NCBI GenBank assembly: GCA_016875155.1
Contig: VGSD01000246.1
Coordinates: forward strand, 1-5,150
Direction of reading: 5' to 3'
Source of the DNA: Deltaproteobacteria bacterium
GTDB taxonomy: Bacteria; Desulfobacterota; BSN033; UBA1163
Length of the DNA stretch: 5,150 bases
This document shows, one piece after another, positions 1-5,129 of this stretch (the first letter of the stretch is position 1; the number at the start of each line of letters is the position of its first letter). The translations under genes were made by a program, and so were the position numbers. The notes under the pieces were generated by a model. That model worked only from the letters and a program-made list of their open reading frames with translations, did not search any database and was not told the DNA's origin.

Positions 1-97
1 CCAAGATAAAGTACCTTTTACCCTTATTTCATGGTATCTTAAAGGTGTTTAGGGGCATAATTTTACCCACTCACTTACGCGATGATCCATTATTTTA

Positions 98-259
98 ATG
101 GGACTGCTTCTGATGGCGGGTGATAAAATTCCGTGGATTGGAAAGTTACCCGGAGATATCCTGATTAAAAAAGAGAAGTTCACATTCTATTTTCCTCTCA
201 CCACCTCCATCCTCATCAGTATTATTTTGACGTTGCTGTTTACATTGTTTCGAAAGTGA
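98..259 (+). CDS. DUF2905 family small membrane protein, N-terminally shortened
   Basis: Seen: an ATG opens a 53-codon frame ending in TGA. It contains IPWIGKLPGDI (residues 11-21), then a charged KKEK stretch, FYFPLTT and a hydrophobic helix (about 36-50) ending FRK. This order is characteristic of DUF2905, small proteins of about 70 residues with two membrane helices joined by the PGDI loop; their function is unknown. Odd: the first helix is only about 10 residues (IILMGLLLMA, counting three codons before the ATG), and an in-frame TGA lies at 83-85. The usual N-terminal 12-18 residues are therefore missing, and no Shine-Dalgarno sequence precedes the ATG. It may be a decaying 5'-deleted copy, or may start at a rare codon such as ATT at 89 or 92. 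The family call is fairly sure; whether it is expressed is doubtful. Confidence 0.6.
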   Translation: MGLLLMAGDKIPWIGKLPGDILIKKEKFTFYFPLTTSILISIILTLLFTLFRK

Positions 260-278
260 GTGGAATCAGACCTCAACA

Positions 279-306
279 TGCACATTAAAAATCAAACTTA
301 TTTAAT
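279..306 (+). promoter_or_regulatory. weak candidate promoter for the TPR lipoprotein gene
   Basis: TGCACA (279-284, 4/6 to the sigma70 -35) and TTTAAT (301-306, 5/6 to the -10) are separated by 16 bp in AT-rich DNA between the DUF2905 stop and the TPR gene. The match is modest and could be chance. Nothing else is recognisable between 260 and 341. Confidence 0.2.
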
Positions 307-353
307 CTGAAGACCAGACCCGGTAAGATTTAAAAGAATTTGTGAATTTGATT

Positions 354-361
354 GAGAGGAG
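354..361 (+). promoter_or_regulatory. ribosome binding site that sets the TPR lipoprotein start
   Basis: GAGAGGAG lies 7 nt before the ATG at 369. This favours that ATG over the in-frame GTG at 342, which lies upstream of this site and has no comparable purine tract of its own. Confidence 0.7.
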
Positions 362-368
362 AATATTT

Positions 369-1310
369 ATGGTGGATAAACTTCATCAGTTTAAGTTAAT
401 GCTGCTAATCATCACCTTACCTATTTTATTCTCCTGTTCCTCTGCTCAATTGTATCATGACCGAGGAATTGACTATACTAAGAAAGGCCAATATGATAGT
501 GCGATCTCAGATTTCACCAAGGCTCTGGAGATCGACCCAAAATATGCTGATGCCTTTGGCAACCGGGGACTTGCCTTCTTTTATATAGGCCAATTTGATC
601 TGGCGATCTCGGATTTCACCAAGGCTCTTGAGATCAACCCAAGATATACTGATACCTACAACAACCGGGGGCTTGCCTACTTTTATAAAGGCCAATACGA
701 TCAGGCGATCTCGGATTACACCAAGGCTCTTGAGATTAACCCAAGGTATACTGATACCTATAACAACCGGGGGCTTGCCTACTTTTATAAAGGCCAATAC
801 GATCAGGCGATCTCGGATTACACCAAGGCTCTTGAAATCAATCCAAGGTTCCTTGATGCCTACACTAATCGGGGATTTGCTTACTATTATAAAGGACAAC
901 ACGATCAGGCCATTTCAGATTACACCAAGGCTCTTGAGATCAACCCAAGATATGCTAAGGCATACGGTAATCGGGGAGTTTCCTATTATAGTAAAGGCCG
1001 ATACGATCAGGCGATCTCGGACTTCACCAAGGCTCTTGAGATCAATCCCAGGGATGCTGAGGTCTACAATATCCGAGGGATCACCTATTCAGACAAAGGA
1101 CAGCATGATCTGGCGATCTTGGATTTCACCAAAGCCCTTGAGATCAACCCGGCGTATAGTCAAGCCTTATTCAACCGGGCCAAGGCTTATTATTCAAAAA
1201 GAGAATATGATAAATCTTGGAAAGACATTAATGAATTGCAGGAGGCTGGGCAAAAGATTCCCCCTGAATTCCTTAACGATCTTCGTAAAGCTTCAGGCAG
1301 AGATAAATAA
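369..1310 (+). CDS. tetratricopeptide-repeat (TPR) lipoprotein
   Basis: Seen: counted from the ATG at 369 (313 aa), a basic N-terminus and hydrophobic stretch end in the lipobox LFSC with Cys23, indicating a type II signal peptide; F at -2 is slightly atypical. Directly after it come seven consecutive 34-residue units with the core G-Q-Y/F/H-D-x-A-I-x-D-F/Y-T-K-A-L-E-I-[ND]-P (about residues 26-263), then a degenerate eighth (264-297) and a short charged tail. Known: this is the canonical TPR consensus, a helix-turn-helix superhelix that binds protein partners. Inference: a membrane-anchored periplasmic or surface scaffold; the partner is unknown. The protein has no other domain. At the DNA level it is an array of 102-bp units starting near 444, with units 3 and 4 nearly identical. 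The start is chosen for its Shine-Dalgarno; a GTG nine codons upstream is the alternative. It stands alone, convergent with the next gene. Confidence 0.9.
   Translation: MVDKLHQFKLMLLIITLPILFSCSSAQLYHDRGIDYTKKGQYDSAISDFTKALEIDPKYADAFGNRGLAFFYIGQFDLAISDFTKALEINPRYTDTYNNRGLAYFYKGQYDQAISDYTKALEINPRYTDTYNNRGLAYFYKGQYDQAISDYTKALEINPRFLDAYTNRGFAYYYKGQHDQAISDYTKALEINPRYAKAYGNRGVSYYSKGRYDQAISDFTKALEINPRDAEVYNIRGITYSDKGQHDLAILDFTKALEINPAYSQALFNRAKAYYSKREYDKSWKDINELQEAGQKIPPEFLNDLRKASGRDK
444..1259 (+). repeat. 102-bp tandem repeat array encoding the TPR units
   Basis: Eight in-frame 102-bp units begin at about 444, 546, 648, 750, 852, 954, 1056 and 1158. Units 3 (648-749) and 4 (750-851) share an uninterrupted identical block of 74 bp (660-733 and 762-835), with only a few third-position and terminal changes elsewhere. 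The outer units are more diverged. This indicates recent duplication or gene conversion of the central unit. Confidence 0.85.
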
Positions 1311-1317
1311 ATTAAAT

Positions 1318-1339
1318 GATTAGCCCCCAATGACTAATC
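1318..1339. terminator. possible weak bidirectional terminator between convergent genes
   Basis: GATTAG (1318-1323) and CTAATC (1334-1339) form a perfect 6-bp stem with a 10-nt loop, just after the TPR gene stop and 38 bp past the end of the opposing flavoprotein gene. AT-rich DNA follows on the minus-strand side, but there is no clean U-tract on either side. A second inverted repeat, CTTTATGG (1346-1353) with CCATAAAG (1381-1388), lies nearby and reaches into the flavoprotein's last codons. The placement is right for termination; the stems are weak. Confidence 0.3.
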
Positions 1340-1376
1340 TTCACTCTTTATGGATACTTTTGTTAACCCACTCTTT

Positions 1377-1943
1377 TTAACCATAAAGCTTCTTCAATAA
1401 CCAGGCCATTCGTTGGCCGAGCCCTTTGACCATCTGTAGGCCTTCTTCATCCTTTTCAACCTCTCCCTTATCCCGTCCGATACAGATGGCTCGACCTGCG
1501 ATGAATATCTCCTGGCTCAAAAGGAAATGGTTCATCGAATCAACGGTATGCATGGCTCCAGAACGGCGGAAAGCAACCACTGTAGCTCCCACCTTATTCC
1601 GATACAGACCACCATTCGCCCTGGAAACAAAACCCGAACGGTCAATCAAAGCTTTCATCTCGGCAGTAACATCGATAAAAAAGGTAGGTGAACCCAAGAG
1701 AATTCCCTCTGCTCCCATCATCTTTTGAATATATTCATTGAGGGCGTCATTTTTTACAGCACATTGCTTGTCCTTATTCTCAAAACACTTGTAGCAGGCG
1801 ATACAACCCTGAATTTTCTTCTCTGATAGTTGGACCAGGTCTGTTTCGATACCTTCTTTTTGAAGTTCCCGGAAAAGATAATTGATAAGAATCGAAGTGT
1901 TTCCATCTTTACGAGGGCTACCATTAAATGCAACAACCTTCAT
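1377..1943 (-). CDS. iron-sulfur flavoprotein, NAD(P)H-dependent FMN reductase superfamily
   Basis: Seen: 188 aa with the flavodoxin-like start KVVAFNGSPRKDGNTS (residues 2-17), whose GSPRKDGNT loop binds FMN phosphate. It has a compact cysteine cluster CIACYKCFENKDKQC (Cys47, 50, 53, 61; CX2CX2CX7C), then GSPTFF and the flavin-contact helix AEMKALIDR (84-102). Known: this cysteine spacing between the FMN loop and the GSPTYF motif is that of iron-sulfur flavoproteins (Isf type), which bind a 4Fe-4S cluster and FMN and shuttle electrons in the cytoplasm of anaerobes. Length fits the family. The start at 1943 has a perfect AGGAGG seven nt upstream; the frame runs open to 2039, but that would overlap the upstream gene and add a charged, non-family leader. 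It is the second gene of an operon, 38 bp behind the radical SAM gene, and may supply electrons to it. The physiological donor and acceptor are unknown. Confidence 0.85.
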   Translation of the reverse strand: MKVVAFNGSPRKDGNTSILINYLFRELQKEGIETDLVQLSEKKIQGCIACYKCFENKDKQCAVKNDALNEYIQKMMGAEGILLGSPTFFIDVTAEMKALIDRSGFVSRANGGLYRNKVGATVVAFRRSGAMHTVDSMNHFLLSQEIFIAGRAICIGRDKGEVEKDEEGLQMVKGLGQRMAWLLKKLYG

Positions 1944-1950
1944 TTCTCTT

Positions 1951-1956
1951 TCCTCC
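1951..1956 (-). promoter_or_regulatory. strong Shine-Dalgarno for the flavoprotein gene
   Basis: On the minus strand AGGAGG lies 7 nt before the ATG at 1943, inside the short gap after the radical SAM stop. It fixes the flavoprotein start and argues against the longer frame opening at 2039. Confidence 0.8.
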
Positions 1957-1981
1957 TTTTTCTCTATTTTGTGTTCGTATT

Positions 1982-3253
1982 TTAAGTCATCCAATGAGAC
2001 CTTGCAGCCATCCAATTCTTTAGGATCTCTGGCAGCCAACCCTCAAGACCCTTTGAGAGATAGAAACGGGGCAAAAGAAGGTTATCATTAGAAGAAATCA
2101 CTCCTTCGTCAACGGCTATTTTAGCCAGAGGGGTGTATGGATAAATACGGACACCCGCGGTGATTCTTAAGGTGTGGAATTTCAGGGAATCGGCAAAGGC
2201 AAGGCTTTCTTCAACTGACCTCTTCGTCTCTCCAGGGGTTCCCAATAACAGGAATCCCATTTGGTTTATTCCGTAGTCAGAAATCGTCTCAGAAATTTGG
2301 CACACTTCATTCGGTGTGAACTGTTTGTTCAAGTTCTTCAGGATCTGCTCAGAACCACTTTCAAATCCTAAACTAACGTGTTCACAACCAGATTTGGCCA
2401 TAAGCCGTATGATCTCTTCATCGACTTCCTTAGGATATAGAATGGACCACCATCTGATATTTAGATCATAGTCCATCAATTTATTGCAAATTTCTTTAGC
2501 ATAAGAGGGTGGGAGGTTAAAGGTACTATCAACGAAATAGAACCGTTTGACCCCGGCTTCCCTCCAACGGGCAATCCACTGGACAACCTTTTCAGGGGAA
2601 CGTCTTCGTATTGTTTGACCCTCAATGGTCCCTGTGCTGCAATAACTGCAGTTTAAAGGGCATCCCCTTCTGGTCTGAACCGGCATCCATATTTCCTCTT
2701 TCTTCGATAATACAGGCCAAAGGTCCGGCTCTGGGAGAAGCAACTGATCCTGATCTTTTACAAATACTCTCTCACACTGCAGTCCATGACCCGGGAGATA
2801 GAGACCTGGCAATTTTGAAAAGTCAGCACCTTGCTCTATTCGACTTATCAACTCCGGGAAAACGACCTCGCCTTCTCCCTGGATACCCATATCTGCACCT
2901 AAAAAGGACAGAACGCTTTCGGGAAACATACTGTACCCCGCCCCACCTAAAACAATAAATGCCTCAGAAAGATCCCGGCAAACTGTAATGATGCCACGAA
3001 CGGGGTCTAATAATAACCGGGGATTTTCCATTCTCTGGTCATCGATATTTCTTACTGATATCCCAATCACATCAGGACGGAACCCTTTGATCGCTTCTTG
3101 GAGGACCAATCGAAAGTCATTTTCTGTCATCAAATCCACTATGACCACTTCGTGTCCTGATCTCTGGGTTGCAGCAGCCACACATGCCAAACCAAAAGGC
3201 AAGACAGACATATTTATCTTTTCTGTGTTGGCAGAGATAAGAAGGACTTTCAT
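1982..3253 (-). CDS. B12-binding-domain radical SAM protein of unknown substrate
   Basis: Seen: 423 aa. Residues about 1-145 look like a cobalamin-binding Rossmann domain (VLLISAN, PFGLACVAAATQRSGHEV, RPDVIGISVRN, VLGGAGYSMFPE, GEGE at 126-129) but lack the DxHxxG motif of base-off B12 proteins. Residues about 190-380 form a radical SAM core with the cluster motif CPLNCSYC (Cys198, 202, 205; CX3CX2C), then FVDSTFN (240-246), LGFESGSEQIL (295-305) and GFLLLGTPGET (333-343). The C-terminus, ending in aromatic residues after a WLPE motif, looks complete. Known: relatives reductively cleave S-adenosylmethionine and include methyltransferases, BchE-like cyclases and hopanoid or lipid enzymes; no specific function follows from the motifs. 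The start ATG at 3253 gives the expected beta strand at once and has a partial GGGA Shine-Dalgarno. It is the first gene of a two-gene operon with the Isf-type flavoprotein. Cluster and fold are sure; the substrate is unknown. Confidence 0.88.
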   Translation of the reverse strand: MKVLLISANTEKINMSVLPFGLACVAAATQRSGHEVVIVDLMTENDFRLVLQEAIKGFRPDVIGISVRNIDDQRMENPRLLLDPVRGIITVCRDLSEAFIVLGGAGYSMFPESVLSFLGADMGIQGEGEVVFPELISRIEQGADFSKLPGLYLPGHGLQCERVFVKDQDQLLLPEPDLWPVLSKKEEIWMPVQTRRGCPLNCSYCSTGTIEGQTIRRRSPEKVVQWIARWREAGVKRFYFVDSTFNLPPSYAKEICNKLMDYDLNIRWWSILYPKEVDEEIIRLMAKSGCEHVSLGFESGSEQILKNLNKQFTPNEVCQISETISDYGINQMGFLLLGTPGETKRSVEESLAFADSLKFHTLRITAGVRIYPYTPLAKIAVDEGVISSNDNLLLPRFYLSKGLEGWLPEILKNWMAARSHWMT

Positions 3254-3292
3254 TACATTCCCAGATCTAAACTCAAATAACCTTTAATAAAT

Positions 3293-3321
3293 CTTATACC
3301 ATAAGGGAAAATCTCTATCAA
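3293..3321 (-). promoter_or_regulatory. sigma70-type promoter for the radical SAM/flavoprotein operon
   Basis: Reading the minus strand, TTGATA (3321-3316, 5/6 to TTGACA) is followed by exactly 17 bp and then TATAAG (3298-3293, 5/6 to TATAAT). Transcription would begin near 3286, giving a leader of roughly 33 nt before the ATG at 3253. The fit and position are both good; this is the best promoter in the window. Confidence 0.55.
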
Positions 3322-3384
3322 ACAAGGGGACTGCCTCCGGCTTTTTAGTTGCATAAGGGGCGAGATTGGATTATTCTTTGGACC

Positions 3385-3765
3385 ATGATTCAGTATGTTC
3401 TGGCGGAAGATATTGACCTGAGAGTAAGAGAAATTATCTGGAAACTGAAGATGACCCACATTGATCAGACCCGGGTCATCTGCTTAAGGAGTAAAGGTTC
3501 AGGGAGCAGAAGGGTGATTGCTCGGTGTCATGGACTGCCGCGGATCATGCAGGTGGCCCTTAAACAGAAGCCTCATTATATCATCGAGATCCTCTCTGAA
3601 AGGTTTGATCGGCTTAGCAGAGAAGATCAGACCAAGGTATTGATCCATGAGGTTTTACATATCCCCCATTGCTTTGGAGGAGGCTTCCGGGCTCACAAGC
3701 CTTACGTCACAAGGGCAAAAGTTGAAAAGATGTATCGTGAATTTGTGAATACTGAAACGAAGTAA
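3385..3765 (+). CDS. putative zinc metallopeptidase, phage-metallopeptidase-like (HEVLH)
   Basis: Seen: 126 aa from ATG 3385. A conserved-looking central block has RSKGSGSRRVIARCHGLP (residues 35-52), PHYIIEILSERFDRLS (63-78), then the metalloprotease signature HEVLH (88-92) and FGGGFRAHKPYVTR (97-110). Known: HExxH supplies two zinc ligands and the catalytic glutamate; in the putative phage metallopeptidase family (Pfam PF18894, found in archaea, bacteria and phages) a downstream histidine, here probably His104 and less likely His95, would be the third ligand. There is no signal peptide, so it should be cytoplasmic; its substrate is unknown. Start: MIQYVLAEDI matches where I expect family members to begin, but the ATG lacks a clear Shine-Dalgarno. 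The frame is open to a TTG at 3349, giving 138 aa, so the true start is uncertain. It is divergent from the radical SAM operon, and no phage genes surround it. Confidence 0.75.
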   Translation: MIQYVLAEDIDLRVREIIWKLKMTHIDQTRVICLRSKGSGSRRVIARCHGLPRIMQVALKQKPHYIIEILSERFDRLSREDQTKVLIHEVLHIPHCFGGGFRAHKPYVTRAKVEKMYREFVNTETK

Positions 3766-3942
3766 TGAACAAGATGCCCTTCATAAATAAGTTGGCAGGT
3801 TCCGAAGTGCAGCGCCCAAGGTATAAATCCATAGGTAATTTGGCAACAGGGTTGTTATAGAGTGTCTGGCTTACCCCATATCTTATTGCTTGCGTTTGTG
3901 AATTCGTTCAGATACATATGATACAGAAATGAGTTAAATCCT
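3766..3942. other. 177-bp intergenic region before the decarboxylase genes
   Basis: No recognisable gene or RNA. A 31-codon frame (3765-3860) begins on an ATG that overlaps the metallopeptidase stop (TAATG); after its TAG the same frame stays open to a TGA at 3930-3932. I do not recognise the peptide. A loose promoter, TTGTGA (3896-3901) and TATGAT (3917-3922) with a short 15-bp spacer, may serve the decarboxylase pair. No convincing terminator for the metallopeptidase gene is visible. Confidence 0.4.
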
Positions 3943-4452
3943 ATGACCTGGACAGATATTGTTTTTGAACGTTTGAAAGCTAATGCTTTGGAAATGGTGT
4001 GTCACGTTCCAGACAGTGTGATCGCCCCGCTCATCACCCGGGTGGAGGCTGATCCTTTCTTTACGGTGGTGCCTCTGACTCGAGAGGAGGAGGGGGTGGG
4101 GATTTTAACCGGCGCCTATCTTGGCGGCCGCCAGGGCTGCTTGATGATGCAGGTTTCAGGTCTTGGCAACAGCGTCAATGGTCTTGCTTCTTTGGCCATT
4201 CCTTATCAGATTCCATTCCTGATACTCATCAGCCAGAGGGGTGAGTTAGGCGAGTTCAATCCCGCCCAAATTGCAATGGGCAAGGCAGCACGGCCATTAT
4301 TGGATAGCCTTGGCATCCAGCATTTTACCCTACGCCGAATGGATGAGGTGGCTGCCTTAACAGATGGAGCCATCAAGACAGCTTATACGGCTTGTCAGCC
4401 TGTGGCCCTGATCCTCTCGACAGAACTGGTGGGGTGGAAGAACGAGAGGTGA
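3943..4452 (+). CDS. sulfopyruvate/phosphonopyruvate decarboxylase-type enzyme, alpha subunit (ComD-like)
   Basis: Seen: 169 aa corresponding to the N-terminal pyrimidine-binding domain of thiamine-diphosphate (ThDP) enzymes: VCHVPDSVIAPLI (residues 19-31), TREEEGVGILTGAYLGGR (46-63), QVSGLGNSVNGL (70-81) and PFLILISQRGELGEFNPAQ (91-109). Known: the glutamate just before G51 (Glu50) should activate the cofactor aminopyrimidine; the SGLGNS and QRG stretches are hallmarks of sulfopyruvate decarboxylase ComD and the first half of phosphonopyruvate decarboxylase. These enzymes convert a 3-substituted pyruvate to the aldehyde and CO2 in the cytoplasm. The separate alpha chain, rather than a fused protein of about 380 aa, resembles the methanogen ComD/ComE arrangement. 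The beta gene starts 16 bp downstream, so both are surely co-transcribed. The Shine-Dalgarno before ATG 3943 is weak. Higher GC than the genes to the left. ThDP family sure; substrate undecided, so no symbol is given. Confidence 0.85.
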   Translation: MTWTDIVFERLKANALEMVCHVPDSVIAPLITRVEADPFFTVVPLTREEEGVGILTGAYLGGRQGCLMMQVSGLGNSVNGLASLAIPYQIPFLILISQRGELGEFNPAQIAMGKAARPLLDSLGIQHFTLRRMDEVAALTDGAIKTAYTACQPVALILSTELVGWKNER

Positions 4453-4456
4453 AGAA

Positions 4457-4462
4457 TAGGGG
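4457..4462 (+). promoter_or_regulatory. ribosome binding site of the beta-subunit gene
   Basis: A purine-rich tract with core TAGGGG, continuing as ACGAG, lies 6 nt before the ATG at 4469, in the 16-bp gap after the alpha stop. It supports this start and independent initiation of the beta subunit. Confidence 0.5.
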
Positions 4463-4468
4463 ACGAGT

Positions 4469-5071
4469 ATGGGACGTGAGAGACAAGCAATAAAGCGTTC
4501 AGGATCTATCAATCGCCTTGAGGCAACGCGGCATCTGGTGAACCGGGCTCCGCAGGCGCTGATTATTGCAGGGCCAGGCAATGCCAAGTTCGACTTGGCA
4601 GATACTGGCGACAGACCGCAGCATTTCTACCTCTGGAACAGCCTTGGGCTGGCTCCGTCCGTCGGGCTTGGGTTGGCTCTGGCTCAACCTAAACAACAGG
4701 TGATCGTTCTGGACGGGGATGGCGGTACGCTGATGAATCCTGGTGCGCTGGTGACCATAGCCCGCCTGGCACCGCTTAACTTGCTGCACATCGTTTGGGA
4801 TAATGGTCAATATCAGTTGACCGGTGGCCAGCCTACTGCCACCGCAACAGTAACAGACCTGCCTGCTATGGGTCGTGGGGCAGGCCTCCAGCTTGTAGCC
4901 ACAGTAACCACAATGAATGAATTCGAGATTGGATTAGAGACCTGGCTAACGGAATCAGGTCCATGGCTGGTGGTAGCCAAAATAGATGCAAGTCCTGCAC
5001 CGGCTCGTCCGCCCAAAGACCCAGTGTGGATCAAACTTCGGTTCATGCAGGCAGTGAACAAGTCAAATTGA
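4469..5071 (+). CDS. sulfopyruvate/phosphonopyruvate decarboxylase-type enzyme, beta subunit (ComE-like)
   Basis: Seen: 200 aa forming the diphosphate-binding domain of a ThDP enzyme. It has NSLGLAPSVGLGLAL (residues 57-71), the cofactor motif beginning LDGDGG (81-86) and ending DNGQY (111-115), TGGQPT (118-123), and a C-terminal RPPKDPVWIKLRFM (180-193). Known: Asp84 and Asn112 would hold the Mg2+ that anchors thiamine diphosphate; the DNGxYxxTGGQPT stretch is typical of ComE and of the second half of phosphonopyruvate decarboxylase. It has no active site without the alpha chain, which supplies the activating glutamate; the two should form a heteromer with the cofactor at the interface. The start at 4469 has a Shine-Dalgarno but gives an N-terminus about 14 residues longer than the core (which begins near INRLEA). 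Length is otherwise normal and there is no truncation. No phosphonate or coenzyme M gene adjoins it, so the substrate could also be another 2-oxo acid. Confidence 0.87.
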   Translation: MGRERQAIKRSGSINRLEATRHLVNRAPQALIIAGPGNAKFDLADTGDRPQHFYLWNSLGLAPSVGLGLALAQPKQQVIVLDGDGGTLMNPGALVTIARLAPLNLLHIVWDNGQYQLTGGQPTATATVTDLPAMGRGAGLQLVATVTTMNEFEIGLETWLTESGPWLVVAKIDASPAPARPPKDPVWIKLRFMQAVNKSN

Positions 5072-5129
5072 GTCTCAGGTCTGTTGAGGAGTATCGGATT
5101 AGATTTTGTAGTCAAGGCTTCCACGCCCT

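Noticed and set aside
507..902. Long open frame on the minus strand inside the TPR gene
   Set aside because: Its internal repeats mirror the 102-bp TPR DNA units; it is an antisense shadow of a low-complexity array and resembles no known protein.
444..1259. Regular repeats that could suggest a CRISPR array
   Set aside because: Units are contiguous 102-bp coding repeats in one frame with the TPR consensus; there are no unique spacers between short repeats.
595..1323. 242-codon open frame on the plus strand in another frame of the TPR gene
   Set aside because: Stays open only because the repeat unit length is a multiple of three; arginine/serine/isoleucine-rich periodic product, no Shine-Dalgarno, no family resemblance.
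1944..2039. Upstream extension of the flavoprotein by 32 residues
   Set aside because: It would overlap the radical SAM gene, and the leader is charged and unrelated to the family, while a perfect AGGAGG precedes the ATG at 1943.
3254..3348. Cobalamin riboswitch before the B12-domain radical SAM gene
   Set aside because: The spacer is too short, and the predicted leader is about 33 nt with no B12-box-like sequence.
3349..3384. TTG start giving a 138-residue metallopeptidase
   Set aside because: No nearby Shine-Dalgarno, and the extra 12 residues are not like the family's N-terminus; kept as an alternative only.
3253..3459. 68-codon minus-strand frame ending in TAATG at the radical SAM start
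   Set aside because: The coupling-like overlap is attractive, but the frame runs antisense into the metallopeptidase gene and the best promoter (3293-3321) lies inside it, so the operon transcript would not include its start.
4499..4810. Minus-strand open frame within the decarboxylase beta gene
   Set aside because: Antisense to a strongly supported ThDP domain; no motif or ribosome binding site of its own.
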